Of a stretch of DNA of 64,000 nt, positions 1-9,269 are shown piece after piece (the stretch's first letter is position 1; the number at the start of each line of letters is the position of its first letter). The position numbers and the translations under genes were made by a program. The notes under the pieces were generated by a model. That model ran no database searches, was not told the DNA's origin, and was given only the letters and a program-made list of their open reading frames with translations. This stretch comes from Brachionus rotundiformis (taxonomy: Eukaryota > Rotifera > Eurotatoria > Ploima > Brachionidae): the NCBI GenBank assembly GCA_016802295.1, contig JAESIW010000207.1, forward strand, positions 17,978 through 81,977. The letters run 5' to 3'.

Positions 1-560
1 TAGTTCTGATGCTGCATTGACACCAAAATTCAATCTTTTGTATCTAAATAACCCCATTTGTGTGCAGAAGGTTGTAATGTTTCGAGATTTCTCACTCAGC
101 ACTACTTGGTTATAACCGTTTCTGAGGTCAAATTTCGAAAAATAAGTTGCACCGTTTAGCTTGACAATTAGGTCTTCGATTGATGGCGTAACATGTCTTT
201 CACGAACAATCGCTTTATTAGCGGCTCTTGCATCTGAGCATAGTCGAATCTCGTTTGGTCTACCAGACTTCGGCACTGGTACCAACGCGGATACCCATTC
301 GGTTGGTCCTTATACTGGCTCGATGATGTCGTTCTCAAGAAGGTTCATGATTTCAGTTTCCACTAGTTTACGTATATTGAACGGTATCGGTCTTAAGTTG
401 TGTTGGACCGGTTTTACAGAATCTTTGATGTGGAGATTGATTTGGTAATTCTTGAGAGTGCCAATTTTGTTTGAGAACAGATTTTTGTAACGTTTGGCAT
501 ATATTTGTGTCTCTTTGTCGATTTTGTCAACGTTACCAATCTGAGCGATGAGTCCTAACA
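1..560 (-). pseudogene. pol fragment of copy A: reverse transcriptase N-terminal part
   Basis: Minus-strand translation gives the conserved segment leading into a gypsy-type reverse transcriptase, including ALVPVPKSGRPNEIRL and the start of the palm. A TAA stop splits it just before GPTEW, at about 310-315. It is out of frame with the protease ORF that ends at 555, so a frame change separates gag-pro from pol. Copy B has the same defects. The rest of RT is outside the window. Confidence 0.8.
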
Positions 561-1688
561 GCGATGAATCCCAAGCGTTGAGATTGGTGTATTTGAGCCA
601 TACGGAAACAGCTTGGTTCGGCTTTTTGAAAGAATTGGTTTATTGCGTAAGCGATCGTATGTCGATTCGTCGATGACGTCTACTTCAGCGCCGGTGTCGA
701 GCCCAAACTTGACACTTGTAAGGAGCATGAAGACTGATAGAACAGGCATGAACCAGTTCTTGATAGTTTGGCCGATCCTGCGAACGGTCATGAAGTTCAT
801 TGAACCATACTTTTGCTCTCCGTCAGACGAGTCTGAAGTTGTTTCGTACGCTAATCTAGCAACCTTTTTCTTGTTCTCTCGGTTTGACCTGCACACACTT
901 GCAAAGTGATTACGCTTGTTGCAGTTTTTGCAAGTTTTGCCATGAGCTGGACATTGGCCACTGTGTGTTAGCGCATACCCACAGTTACCGCACACTTGTT
1001 TCTGTGTTGCTTTAGGTTTTATGTTTGAGCTAGCTTGTTGCTGCTTGGTATAAGCATACTGTTTTGTTTCTTTGTTAAATTTGTTGATTGCCAAATTTTA
1101 ATTTTGTTCAATTCTGTCCAGCTCTTTGAGCTGCTTCTGTACTGTCTCTTGTATTTTGGCATATCTGATCAGGTCATTCAGGTTCACATTTGGCTCGAGA
1201 CCTTTAGCTTTGATCAAAGGGTCTCTACACTTCCAGATTATGATCGACTATATTTCATGGTCTTTTGTGACGTTGTCGGTGAAGCTACAGAGCCTGGCTT
1301 TTTCCCTTACCCTTTTGAGAAAATCAGTGAATTGCCCGTCAAGGTACTGTCGTATTTCACGAAGTCTCGCAAGGTTCAGTTCGGGGTTGCTCTCAGCGTT
1401 AAGGTGATCAGTGACTTTCCTAATGAGATCCCTGTACTCGATTTCGTGTGTGTCGGTCGTGCCAGTAGCGTCACCGTAACTTTGAGAGCTGGTTTGTGTT
1501 AATGTTGTGGTGGTGGTTGTGCTTGGGAGCTCGACATCCTTGATAATATCAAGCAGAATTTCACCACCATAGTATTTAAGCGCATTAATTTTAAGCGCAT
1601 TAATCTTTAGTTTGAGCTGACTAAGTTTGATGGCTCGGTCGAAATGTTCATGCCATTTCGACCAACTGGATGCTTTGTCTTCGCTCAA
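555..1688 (-). pseudogene. gag and protease of gypsy copy A, with in-frame stops
   Basis: An open stretch 1688-1248 gives a capsid-like Gag part starting MSEDKASSW. After a TAG stop the same frame stays protein-like, hits a TAA near 1100, and continues into 1094-555. That segment has a CCHC-type zinc knuckle region (CGNCGYALTHSGQCPAHGK, then CKNCNKRNHFASVC) and an aspartic protease active site, LDTGAEVDVID. Both stops recur at the same places in copy B. Gag would package the element RNA and the protease would cut the polyprotein. As read, no full polyprotein can be made without stop readthrough. Confidence 0.8.
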
Positions 1689-1740
1689 TTCAGGGTTGAA
1701 CTCTTAGATTTTGAGCTCAGCAATTTTCCTCTTCGCCTAT

Positions 1741-2161
1741 TGTTGTATCTCTTCTAAGGGGATTCAATAATTTGTAGACAAACGGAAGAAGATAACTTGT
1801 ATATATTTGTATGTATTTTATTTCTAAAGTGAAGAATGAAGTGGCGCCACGTTCCTGTGAGCCACTGAGTTAGACTAATGTAAATAGTGTAAATAATGTA
1901 TACTGAAAATAATATATGATGTAAATAGGATCTTAACTATGATATAGTTGAGATATTCACTTCAACTGCTTTATATACTAGAAAATATTATATAATGGCA
2001 CGTTGAAGTGACATGAGACTAATATCTTTGTAAATATAAATGTGTATAAAAACTTAATAAATCTTGTAAAGAATTAAATGTAAATTAAACTGTACATATA
2101 AATGTACAGTACCAGAAATAGAGTTGGTGCAATTCTAACATGCAAATTGCACTATCCTACA
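1741..2161 (-). repeat. LTR shared by gypsy copies A and B
   Basis: Read on the minus strand it starts TGTAGGATAG at 2161 and can end ACAACA at 1741. A TATATAAA box lies near 1970-1977 and an AATAAA near 1817-1822, in the usual U3-R order. The outer end is certain, because similarity to the right-hand LTR stops there. The inner end is inferred from the TG..CA rule, since both LTR copies are followed by the same gag. It acts as 3' LTR of copy B and 5' LTR of copy A. Confidence 0.75.
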
Positions 2162-2287
2162 TCGTTCCCGACTAATTTTAATGTTCTATAAAATTATATA
2201 ATAAAAAAAAAAATTTCTTTTAGGTAGAGAGAAGAGACAAAATGGATTGATACATGTAAAAATATTTTAACCTAAAAAAAAAACGAA
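2162..2287 (-). other. untranslated 3' segment of gypsy copy B, before its 3' LTR
   Basis: AT-rich stretch between the end of pol and the LTR. The bases next to the LTR on the minus strand (GTCGGGAACGA) are purine-rich, as expected of a polypurine tract priming plus-strand synthesis. That role is inferred from position. Confidence 0.45.
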
Positions 2288-2783
2288 TCAAAAGAAAATC
2301 TTAATTCTTGTTTTTGTCGGTTGATACGCGACGTTCTTTGACCCTTTTTTTCTACCTCTTTTCTTCTCTTTTTCTTGCACCACTATTTCTTCTTTCTCTT
2401 CATCTTGTGATTCTTCTGTTTCCACTTCTTCTGCAGCATCATCAGTCTCCGTTGCGGCATTGTTTGATGCAGATGTGTTGAGGTCATAGTAGTCACTATT
2501 CGATATGTCTTCCTTAGTTGTGTTTTCCATCACTGGTTCAAGCTGATTATGATTAGTTTGGTCGTGTTTACTGCCGTGCTCATTTGATACTGATTGGTCA
2601 TGATCTGTTTGGTGTTTTTCTGTTGGATCTGGTTGTTTTTGATGTTGATCTGGCACATCGGTTTTTTCATGAATAGTAGCTGATTGCGTAATGTACAATG
2701 TGGAGTATTTCTTTACTGGTTTATCTCCTTTTAAGTTTAGTTGTATTGGACTTAAAATGCTGTTGGACAGCTTGAGCTTGCTA
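2288..2783 (-). pseudogene. C-terminal tail of gypsy copy B integrase, cut off by the MULE
   Basis: The frame is open on the minus strand from the left MULE target duplication to the stop at 2288, with a long low-complexity acidic and then basic tail (EEKEEIVVQEKEKKRGRKKG). Its first residues sit in the frame that reaches the other side of the MULE, so this is the displaced end of pol, not a separate gene. The internal ATG at 2698 is probably not a start. Charged tails of this kind are common after integrase cores and may help target chromatin. Confidence 0.7.
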
Positions 2784-2793
2784 GTATCAACTG
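2784..2793. repeat. left target site duplication of the MULE
   Basis: GTATCAACTG; the same 10 bases occur at 4649-4658 at the other end of the insertion. Ten bases fits the 8-11 typical of Mutator-like elements. Confidence 0.8.
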
Positions 2794-2800
2794 GCTCTGT

Positions 2801-2935
2801 ATTAAAATCGCAGACAATAAAATAGCAAGATTAAATTAGCAAAACTAAATTAGCACATTTAAAATAGCAAACAAATATAAATCGCAAAAACAAATAGCAA
2901 ATTAAAAAATAGCAAGATCATTTTAGCAAAATGGC
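2801..2935 (+). repeat. left subterminal array of AAAATAGCAA-like units in the MULE
   Basis: About eight variants of A-rich spacer plus TAGCAA or TCGCAA follow one another up to the transposase start. The inverted counterparts are at about 4525-4640. Clustered subterminal repeats often bind transposase; that role is inferred. Confidence 0.65.
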
Positions 2936-4456
2936 AACAAGTCAATTAGACTCTTTGATTAATAGTTTCAATGGCTTAACAATTAATAAATGCTTAATTA
3001 CTCTATCTCAAAAAAATAAACCGCAACTTTTTCTAAACGGTTATTTCTATAGATTCTCATATGAATCCGATAATCAAATAAATTGGAGATGTGTTGTTAA
3101 TGGATGCAAAGCAAAATATTGGACCGATGGCATGGAAATTGGTAGTGAATATTTAGTTAGTTTCAAAAATACGAGTGATGATAATTACCCAACCCATGCA
3201 CAAACAAATGCTTTGATAGAAAGAAAAGAGAAAAGAAGAAAAATCAAAGAAGCAACGACCACCATAGCAAAAATTGCCCCTTCAATAGCCCCGAAGTAGT
3301 TTCGCCAACGAAATTCGAAACAAAGAAGCTGTAGCTTTAATGCCTTCGTATGATGCCGATCGTCAGGCAATCAATCGCTTCAAAAGATCTGTTCGTCCCA
3401 ATTACCCACCAGAACCAAAGTTGTTGTCCAAAGTATATTTCTTTACCCGATTTTTTAACTCATACTTTGGAAGACGAAAACAAAGAGACTCAAAAGTTTT
3501 TAATCTATGATTCTGGTGTAGAGGATCCAAATCGTTTTTTTATGTTTGGTACTGAAGAAAATTTTTCTTTAATAGAAACGGCTCATCTTTTTGCCGATGG
3601 TACATTCTCTATTGCTCCTCAGCTATTCGAACAAGTGTATACCATACATGCTTTGATTAAAGGACGTTGTGTTCCGTTAATTTATTGCCTATTACCTCGT
3701 AAAAATCAAAAAATATATGAGGATGTATTAACTGTAGTTAAATCTAAGATTAACAATCAACCACTATCATTTACTACAGACTTCGAGTTGGCTTTCATCA
3801 ACGCTGTCATCAAAATTTTTCCTAATACCAAATTATTCGGATGTTTCTTCCATTATAAACAAGCTGTTTGGCGTCACATTCAAAATCGGCTATGCTTGAT
3901 TTATGCTAATTGTACCAAGACAAGACAACTTTTAAAAGTATCACAAGTCGTACCTTTCATTCCACCATCACATGTTTTTGAGAAATTTAAGGAAATCAAA
4001 TCAAAAGCAAACAAATGTTGGGATCACTTTCCAGATATTCTGACTTTTTTTAAGTATATGGAAGAAACATGGATCGGTTATGAGGAAGAGAAAGAAGTCG
4101 GGAGAAGTAAAAATAGACGAACAACAACAGTTTATAAGAAAACTCTTTTTGACATTAGTATTTGGAATGTAAATAGTAGAATCAATGATTGTTTACCACG
4201 CACCAACAACTTTGTTGAGGCATGGCACAATGCGTTCAGCGGTATGCTAACTAACCATCCATTAGTTTATTCATTAGTTGACGCTTTTAGAAAAGAGCAA
4301 AAGAAGTGCGAGGACACTATTTTCCAGTTGCGAACAGGTATCACGTATAAAAGAGCCTCATTGTACATTATACTCGATAAGAGAATACAAGAAATAATGA
4401 AAGATTATTCGTTTGATAAATATGACAGCTTTTATGAGACCTTTCATCTATTCTAG
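2931..4456 (+). pseudogene. MULE transposase with FLYWCH zinc finger, two frameshifts
   Basis: The first part (2931-3299) holds a FLYWCH-type zinc finger: FLNGYFYRFSYE, then W-C-x5-C, and a histidine from PTHAQTNAL. A central piece (about 3292-3420) reads only in the +1 frame (FANEIRNKEAV). The last part (3350-4456) has the MULE catalytic core: ADGTFSIAPQLFEQVYTIHA (first Asp), TTDFELAFINA (second Asp), the FGCFFHYKQAVWR block, and NNFVEAWHNAF near the end. The start ATG at 2931 sits right after the subterminal repeats. The family cuts and pastes DNA. Two frame changes make this copy inactive unless the assembly is wrong. Confidence 0.8.
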
Positions 4457-4524
4457 AATATTGACACTGTTTTTCTAATTATATACTTAATCGAATTTTT
4501 TTTTCTGATATACTTATTTGCTAT

Positions 4525-4648
4525 TTTAATCGATGCTATTTAAATAAAATTTTTTGCTAATTATATTTTGCTATTTTGATCTTGCTTTTTTTTACCTTTG
4601 CGATTTTAATTGTTGATAATTTAATTGTTGCTATTTTGAATCTCTACC
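4525..4648 (-). repeat. right subterminal array of the MULE
   Basis: Inverted counterparts of the left array (TTTTGCTA, TTGCTATTTTGA, TTGCGATTTTAA, TTGTTGCTATTTTGAA) run up to the element end at 4648. Confidence 0.65.
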
Positions 4649-4658
4649 GTATCAACTG
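4649..4658. repeat. right target site duplication of the MULE
   Basis: GTATCAACTG, identical to 2784-2793. Confidence 0.8.
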
Positions 4659-7060
4659 CCAATGAGTGTATATCGTTTTCGATTGTGCACATTGTGCCTT
4701 TGATATTGACAATGGTGTATGGCTTGTTGTTGAAAAATGATTGACTTTTGTTACGTTGATTCTCGAGTCGAATGACGATGTCACCGATTTTCAAATTCGG
4801 CTCTTGTACCTTGCGTTTTGAGTCAGCGTAAATTTTCATTTTTGCCTTAGCATCGCTATCATTTCGAAATGCTATTTCAGCTTGTTTGTCATGTGCCTGA
4901 TTTTTAAATCTGTTGTGTGGTAAACGAGCTGTTGTAGCTTTTAATTTGAAAAGCATATCAAATAGGGCTATTTTGGTTGTTTTGTGGGGGGCTGCACGAT
5001 AGTTTCTGAGGAATTCATCCAACTCGTCTTCGAAGTTGTTTGAGCCTGCATTTCTCAGGACTTTACCCAATGATGCCATAAATTGTTCCACTAGACCATT
5101 TGCTTGCGGGTATGGAGTGATTTTTTGGTGTTTGACATCGTTGTCTATGGCGAACGTTTTTAACTCGTGAGAGTCGGTGGGCCATTGTCCGTTTTTATTC
5201 TTTGCGGAATGCCAAAGTGACTCAAGATGCTATTGAGTTGTTTGATCACCGTTTTGGCATTCAACGAGGATATTAAGCGAACAATTGGGTATCGTGAATG
5301 TTCATCAATGACAACCATGAGATATTTTGAGAATTTCCGTGAGCTGAAGAAATCGATGGTTAAGTTCTGCCACGGGTTTACAGGCATTTGCGAAACAATG
5401 ATTGTGTGATTTGACGTTTTGTTGCTTGTGTTTACTTGGCATTTGTGACATGACTTGAGTTGCTGTTCAACAGTTTTGTCAAAATCTTTGAACCAAACAG
5501 AACTTCTAAGCAAAGTCTTTGTTTTAAGGATGCCTAGATGACCACTGTGTGCGACGTTAACCATGCGGGGTATCAGAGATGACGGAACTATTATCTTGTT
5601 GCCTTTTAGTATGATGCCATCTTGTGTTGTGGAAAGTTCGTTTCTGAGCTTTTCGTAATACTTGATTGTTTTGTATGGGCGATTCTCGATCATGTTCTTG
5701 ACTTCTTTGAGCACTTCGTCTTTTGCGGTTTCGTAAGCGATTTCTGAACGCCTCACCGCTCTTTTTACCGCACTATTGACTACCATGTTGATGTACACTT
5801 TGCTGATTTTCTCGTGGTCCGTTTCTTTGGTGTCGATTGGTATTGGGCTTCTGCTCAAAAAGTCAGCTATGTTTGACTTGCCAGACCTGTGTACCACGTT
5901 CGACTTTGCTGTAGCGCTGTTCTGTTGGCGTAAGTGATCGACTGGCAAAAAGCACAATTTGTTTATTGTTTGGTTCATCCAGCGGGTGTTGCATCATTAC
6001 CGCGCCAAGGCCCACCGGACTAGCATCTACCATAACTTGTGTTCTTTTGCTTGGGTCATAATATGCCATGGCTTGCGTTTCAATCGCTTTTTTGAATTCT
6101 TTAAAAGCTTGTTCTTGAGAGTCTGACCAATCGAACTTGACATCTTTCTTGGTTAGCATGTTGAGACGAGCGACTATTGTCGAGAAGTTCGGAATGAACC
6201 TCTGGCAATAGTTAGCTAGGCTTAGAAGGCTGCGAAGTTCGCTGACTGTTTTAGGTGACATTGAATTTGCCAATGCTTCGACTTTCTTTTGGTCAAGGTT
6301 GATACCTTCGCTCGAAAAAGTGAGACCAAAAAAGTCGAGTTTTGTTTTACTAAATTGGCATTTATTGCGATTGACTGTCAAGCCAGACTCTTCTAGTCGT
6401 TGCAGGACCATCTCAAGAGCTTTGTCGTGTTCTTCTTTGGTTTTGCCAAAAACGATAATGTCATCGCTGATGTTGATGACGTTCTTGAGACCACTTAGAA
6501 CGTATTCGACGGCTTTTTGGAATAGTTCTGATGCTGCATTGACACCAAAATTCAATCTTTTGTATCTAAATAACCCCATTTGTGTGCAGAAGGTTGTAAT
6601 GTTTCGAGATTTCTCACTCAGCACTACTTGGTTATAACCGTTTCTGAGGTCAAATTTCGAAAAATAAGTTGCACCGTTTAGCTTGACAATTAGGTCTTCG
6701 ATTGATGGCGTAACATGTCTTTCACGAACAATCGCTTTATTAGCGGCTCTTGCATCTGAGCATAGTCGAATCTCGTTTGGTCTACCAGACTTCGGCACTG
6801 GTACCAACGCGGATACCCATTCGGTTGGTCCTTATACTGGCTCGATGATGTCGTTCTCAAGAAGGTTCATGATTTCAGTTTCCACTAGTTTACGTATATT
6901 GAACGGTATCGGTCTTAAGTTGTGTTGGACCGGTTTTACAGAATCTTTGATGTGGAGATTGATTTGGTAATTCTTGAGAGTGCCAATTTTGTTTGAGAAC
7001 AGATTTTTGTAACGTTTGGCATATATTTGTGTCTCTTTGTCGATTTTGTCAACGTTACCA
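4659..7060 (-). pseudogene. pol of gypsy copy B: RT, truncated RNase H, integrase
   Basis: RT (6807 leftwards, with upstream sequence to about 7060) shows LCSDARAANKAI, YFSKFDLRNGYNQV and the catalytic region NISDDIIVFG, where Ile-Ser-Asp-Asp stands in place of the usual Tyr-x-Asp-Asp. RNase H begins (VMVDASPVGLGAV) but after RYSKVE jumps to the frame of the domain's last motif (HRSGKSNIADFLSR), so most of the domain is deleted near 5890. Integrase follows with an HHCC finger (AHSGHLG.. CHKCQ), Asp (LTIDFF), Asp (KTDNGPP) and, after a one-base frame change near 5165, Glu in NGLVEQFM. A TAA also interrupts RT near 6833. Several independent lesions show the copy is dead. Confidence 0.85.
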
Positions 7061-7076
7061 ATCTGAGCGATGAGTC

Positions 7077-8210
7077 CTAACAGCGATGAATCCCAAGCGT
7101 TGAGATTGGTGTATTTGAGCCATACGGAAACAGCTTGGTTCGGCTTTTTGAAAGAATTGGTTTATTGCGTAAGCGATCGTATGTCGATTCGTCGATGACG
7201 TCTACTTCAGCGCCGGTGTCGAGCCCAAACTTGACACTTGTAAGGAGCATGAAGACTGATAGAACAGGCATGAACCAGTTCTTGATAGTTTGGCCGATCC
7301 TGCGAACGGTCATGAAGTTCATTGAACCATACTTTTGCTCTCCGTCAGACGAGTCTGAAGTTGTTTCGTACGCTAATCTAGCAACCTTTTTCTTGTTCTC
7401 TCGGTTTGACCTGCACACACTTGCAAAGTGATTACGCTTGTTGCAGTTTTTGCAAGTTTTGCCATGAGCTGGACATTGGCCACTGTGTGTTAGCGCATAC
7501 CCACAGTTACCGCACACTTGTTTCTGTGTTGCTTTAGGTTTTATGTTTGAGCTAGCTTGTTGCTGCTTGGTATAAGCATACTGTTTTGTTTCTTTGTTAA
7601 ATTTGTTGATTGCCAAATTTTAATTTTGTTCAATTCTGTCCAGCTCTTTGAGCTGCTTCTGTACTGTCTCTTGTATTTTGGCATATCTGATCAGGTCATT
7701 CAGGTTCACATTTGGCTCGAGACCTTTAGCTTTGATCAAAGGGTCTCTACACTTCCAGATTATGATCGACTATATTTCATGGTCTTTTGTGACGTTGTCG
7801 GTGAAGCTACAGAGCCTGGCTTTTTCCCTTACCCTTTTGAGAAAATCAGTGAATTGCCCGTCAAGGTACTGTCGTATTTCACGAAGTCTCGCAAGGTTCA
7901 GTTCGGGGTTGCTCTCAGCGTTAAGGTGATCAGTGACTTTCCTAATGAGATCCCTGTACTCGATTTCGTGTGTGTCGGTCGTGCCAGTAGCGTCACCGTA
8001 ACTTTGAGAGCTGGTTTGTGTTAATGTTGTGGTGGTGGTTGTGCTTGGGAGCTCGACATCCTTGATAATATCAAGCAGAATTTCACCACCATAGTATTTA
8101 AGCGCATTAATTTTAAGCGCATTAATCTTTAGTTTGAGCTGACTAAGTTTGATGGCTCGGTCGAAATGTTCATGCCATTTCGACCAACTGGATGCTTTGT
8201 CTTCGCTCAA
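7077..8210 (-). pseudogene. gag and protease of gypsy copy B, with in-frame stops
   Basis: Same content as 555-1688: a capsid-like part starting MSEDKASSW at 8210, a TAG near 7767, a TAA near 7620, then zinc-knuckle-like cysteines and an LDTGAE protease site in 7616-7077. The translation is identical to copy A, defects included. The protease ORF ends at 7077 and pol continues in another frame, so expression of pol would have needed a frame change. Confidence 0.8.
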
Positions 8211-8262
8211 TTCAGGGTTGAACTCTTAGATTTTGAGCTCAGCAATTTTCCTCTTCGCCTAT

Positions 8263-8679
8263 TGTTGTATCTCTTCTAAGGGGATTCAATAATTTGTAGA
8301 CAAACGGAAGAAGATAACTTGTATATATTTGTATGTATTTTATTTCTAAAATGAAGAATGAAGTGGCGCCACGTTCCTGTGAGCCACTGAGTTAGACTAA
8401 TGTAAATAGTGTAAATAATGTATACTGAAAATAATATATGATGTAAATAGGATCTTAACTATGATATAGTTGAGATATTCACTTCAACTGCTTTATATAC
8501 TAGAAAATATTATATAATGGCACGTTGAAGTGACATGAGACCAATATCTTTGTAAATATAAATGTGTATAAAAACTTAATAAATCTTGTAAAGAATTAAA
8601 TGTAAATTAAACTGTACAAATAAATGTACAGTACCAGAAGAAGAGTTCAATTCTAACATGCAAATTGCACTATCCTACA
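8263..8679 (-). repeat. 5' LTR of gypsy copy B
   Basis: Counterpart of 1741-2161. It differs by at least three substitutions and one small block near its 5' end. The sequence to the right (8680 on) is unrelated to what follows the other LTR, which fixes the outer boundary. Confidence 0.75.
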
Positions 8680-9269
8680 TTAATTTTCATTTTTTTAGTT
8701 GAAATTTTTTTTTCCACTTTGAATCCTGGAATAAAACTCAATTTACCTTTTTAAATATGGAATAAATCGAAATTAAATATTTTTTTTATTCTTTTCTAAT
8801 TAATTCCAGTTTTTGAAAAAAAAAAAAAAACTGCGAAATAAGCAAGGAAAAAACTCAATATTGGGTTTTAATCTTAGAATAAATCAAAAAATCTAACACA
8901 ATTCCATAAAATTAAAAAAAAATGTTTTAACATGGTGTCGATAGGAACTATTCCAGTGGAATAAATCCGGAAAATGAGGTTAAGCCCTGGAGTAGTCTGC
9001 AAGCGTTTACGGTATAAGAAAAAAGCAAAATAATAATAAAAAAAAAACTAATTTTTATTAATTAACACAAAATTGATAATTATTTAAAAAAAGAAACATA
9101 TGGAGTTTTCCGTGTAATATTTTAAAAAGAAAAAAAATTCGGATTAGCAGTTGTAAAATTTTGATTGGATAAAATAATTTCTATTCTAAAATAAAAAATA
9201 GCTCTCCCGTAAGGAAAAAAAGTGGTGTTTTTTAGCATTTATTGAAAAAAAATAGATTTAAAATAAAAT
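8680..9269. other. AT-rich spacer
   Basis: Runs of A and T with no convincing coding stretch or repeat. It separates the retroelement from the 3' end of the next minus-strand gene. Confidence 0.5.

Larger units (their letters stand above)
1..1740 (-). mobile_element. Ty3/gypsy element, copy A, internal region (cut by window edge)
   Basis: Minus-strand gag, zinc-knuckle/protease and the first part of reverse transcriptase. Positions 1-1828 match 6523-8350 at a constant offset of 6522, with identical translated ORFs. Copy A starts directly at the LTR 1741-2161, which also ends copy B, so the two are tandem elements sharing one LTR. The same stop codons break both copies, so neither is a working element. 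The rest of pol lies left of the window. Confidence 0.85.
2794..4648 (+). mobile_element. Mutator-like (MULE) DNA transposon, 1855 bases
   Basis: Bounded by the 10-base duplication GTATCAACTG and imperfect terminal inverted repeats (GCTCTGTATTAAAATCGCAG against GGTAGAGATTCAAAATAGCA). It lies inside the integrase tail of gypsy copy B, so it inserted after that element. Both subterminal regions are arrays of a short AAAATAGCAA-like unit in opposite orientations. Its transposase is frameshifted, so it is no longer autonomous. Confidence 0.8.
1741..8679 (-). mobile_element. Ty3/gypsy element, copy B, with nested MULE
   Basis: Order on the minus strand: 5' LTR (8679-8263), gag-protease, RT, truncated RNase H, integrase, charged tail, 3' LTR (2161-1741). 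A 1855-base DNA transposon sits in the integrase tail. RNase H carries an internal deletion and integrase has a one-base frame change, so the copy is dead. The order RT-RNase H-integrase assigns it to Ty3/gypsy rather than Ty1/copia. No envelope-like ORF is seen. No target duplication can be checked because the left neighbour is copy A. Confidence 0.85.

Noticed and set aside
161..448. Plus-strand ORFs inside the gypsy copies (also 613-909, 1035-1502 and their twins in copy B)
   Set aside because: Antisense of RT, protease and gag, which have recognisable motifs on the minus strand.
1840..1856. TGGCGCCA near 1840 as the primer binding site (a shorter LTR)
   Set aside because: The AATAAA at about 1817-1822 lies beyond it, where the R region is expected, so the longer LTR is favoured; not settled.
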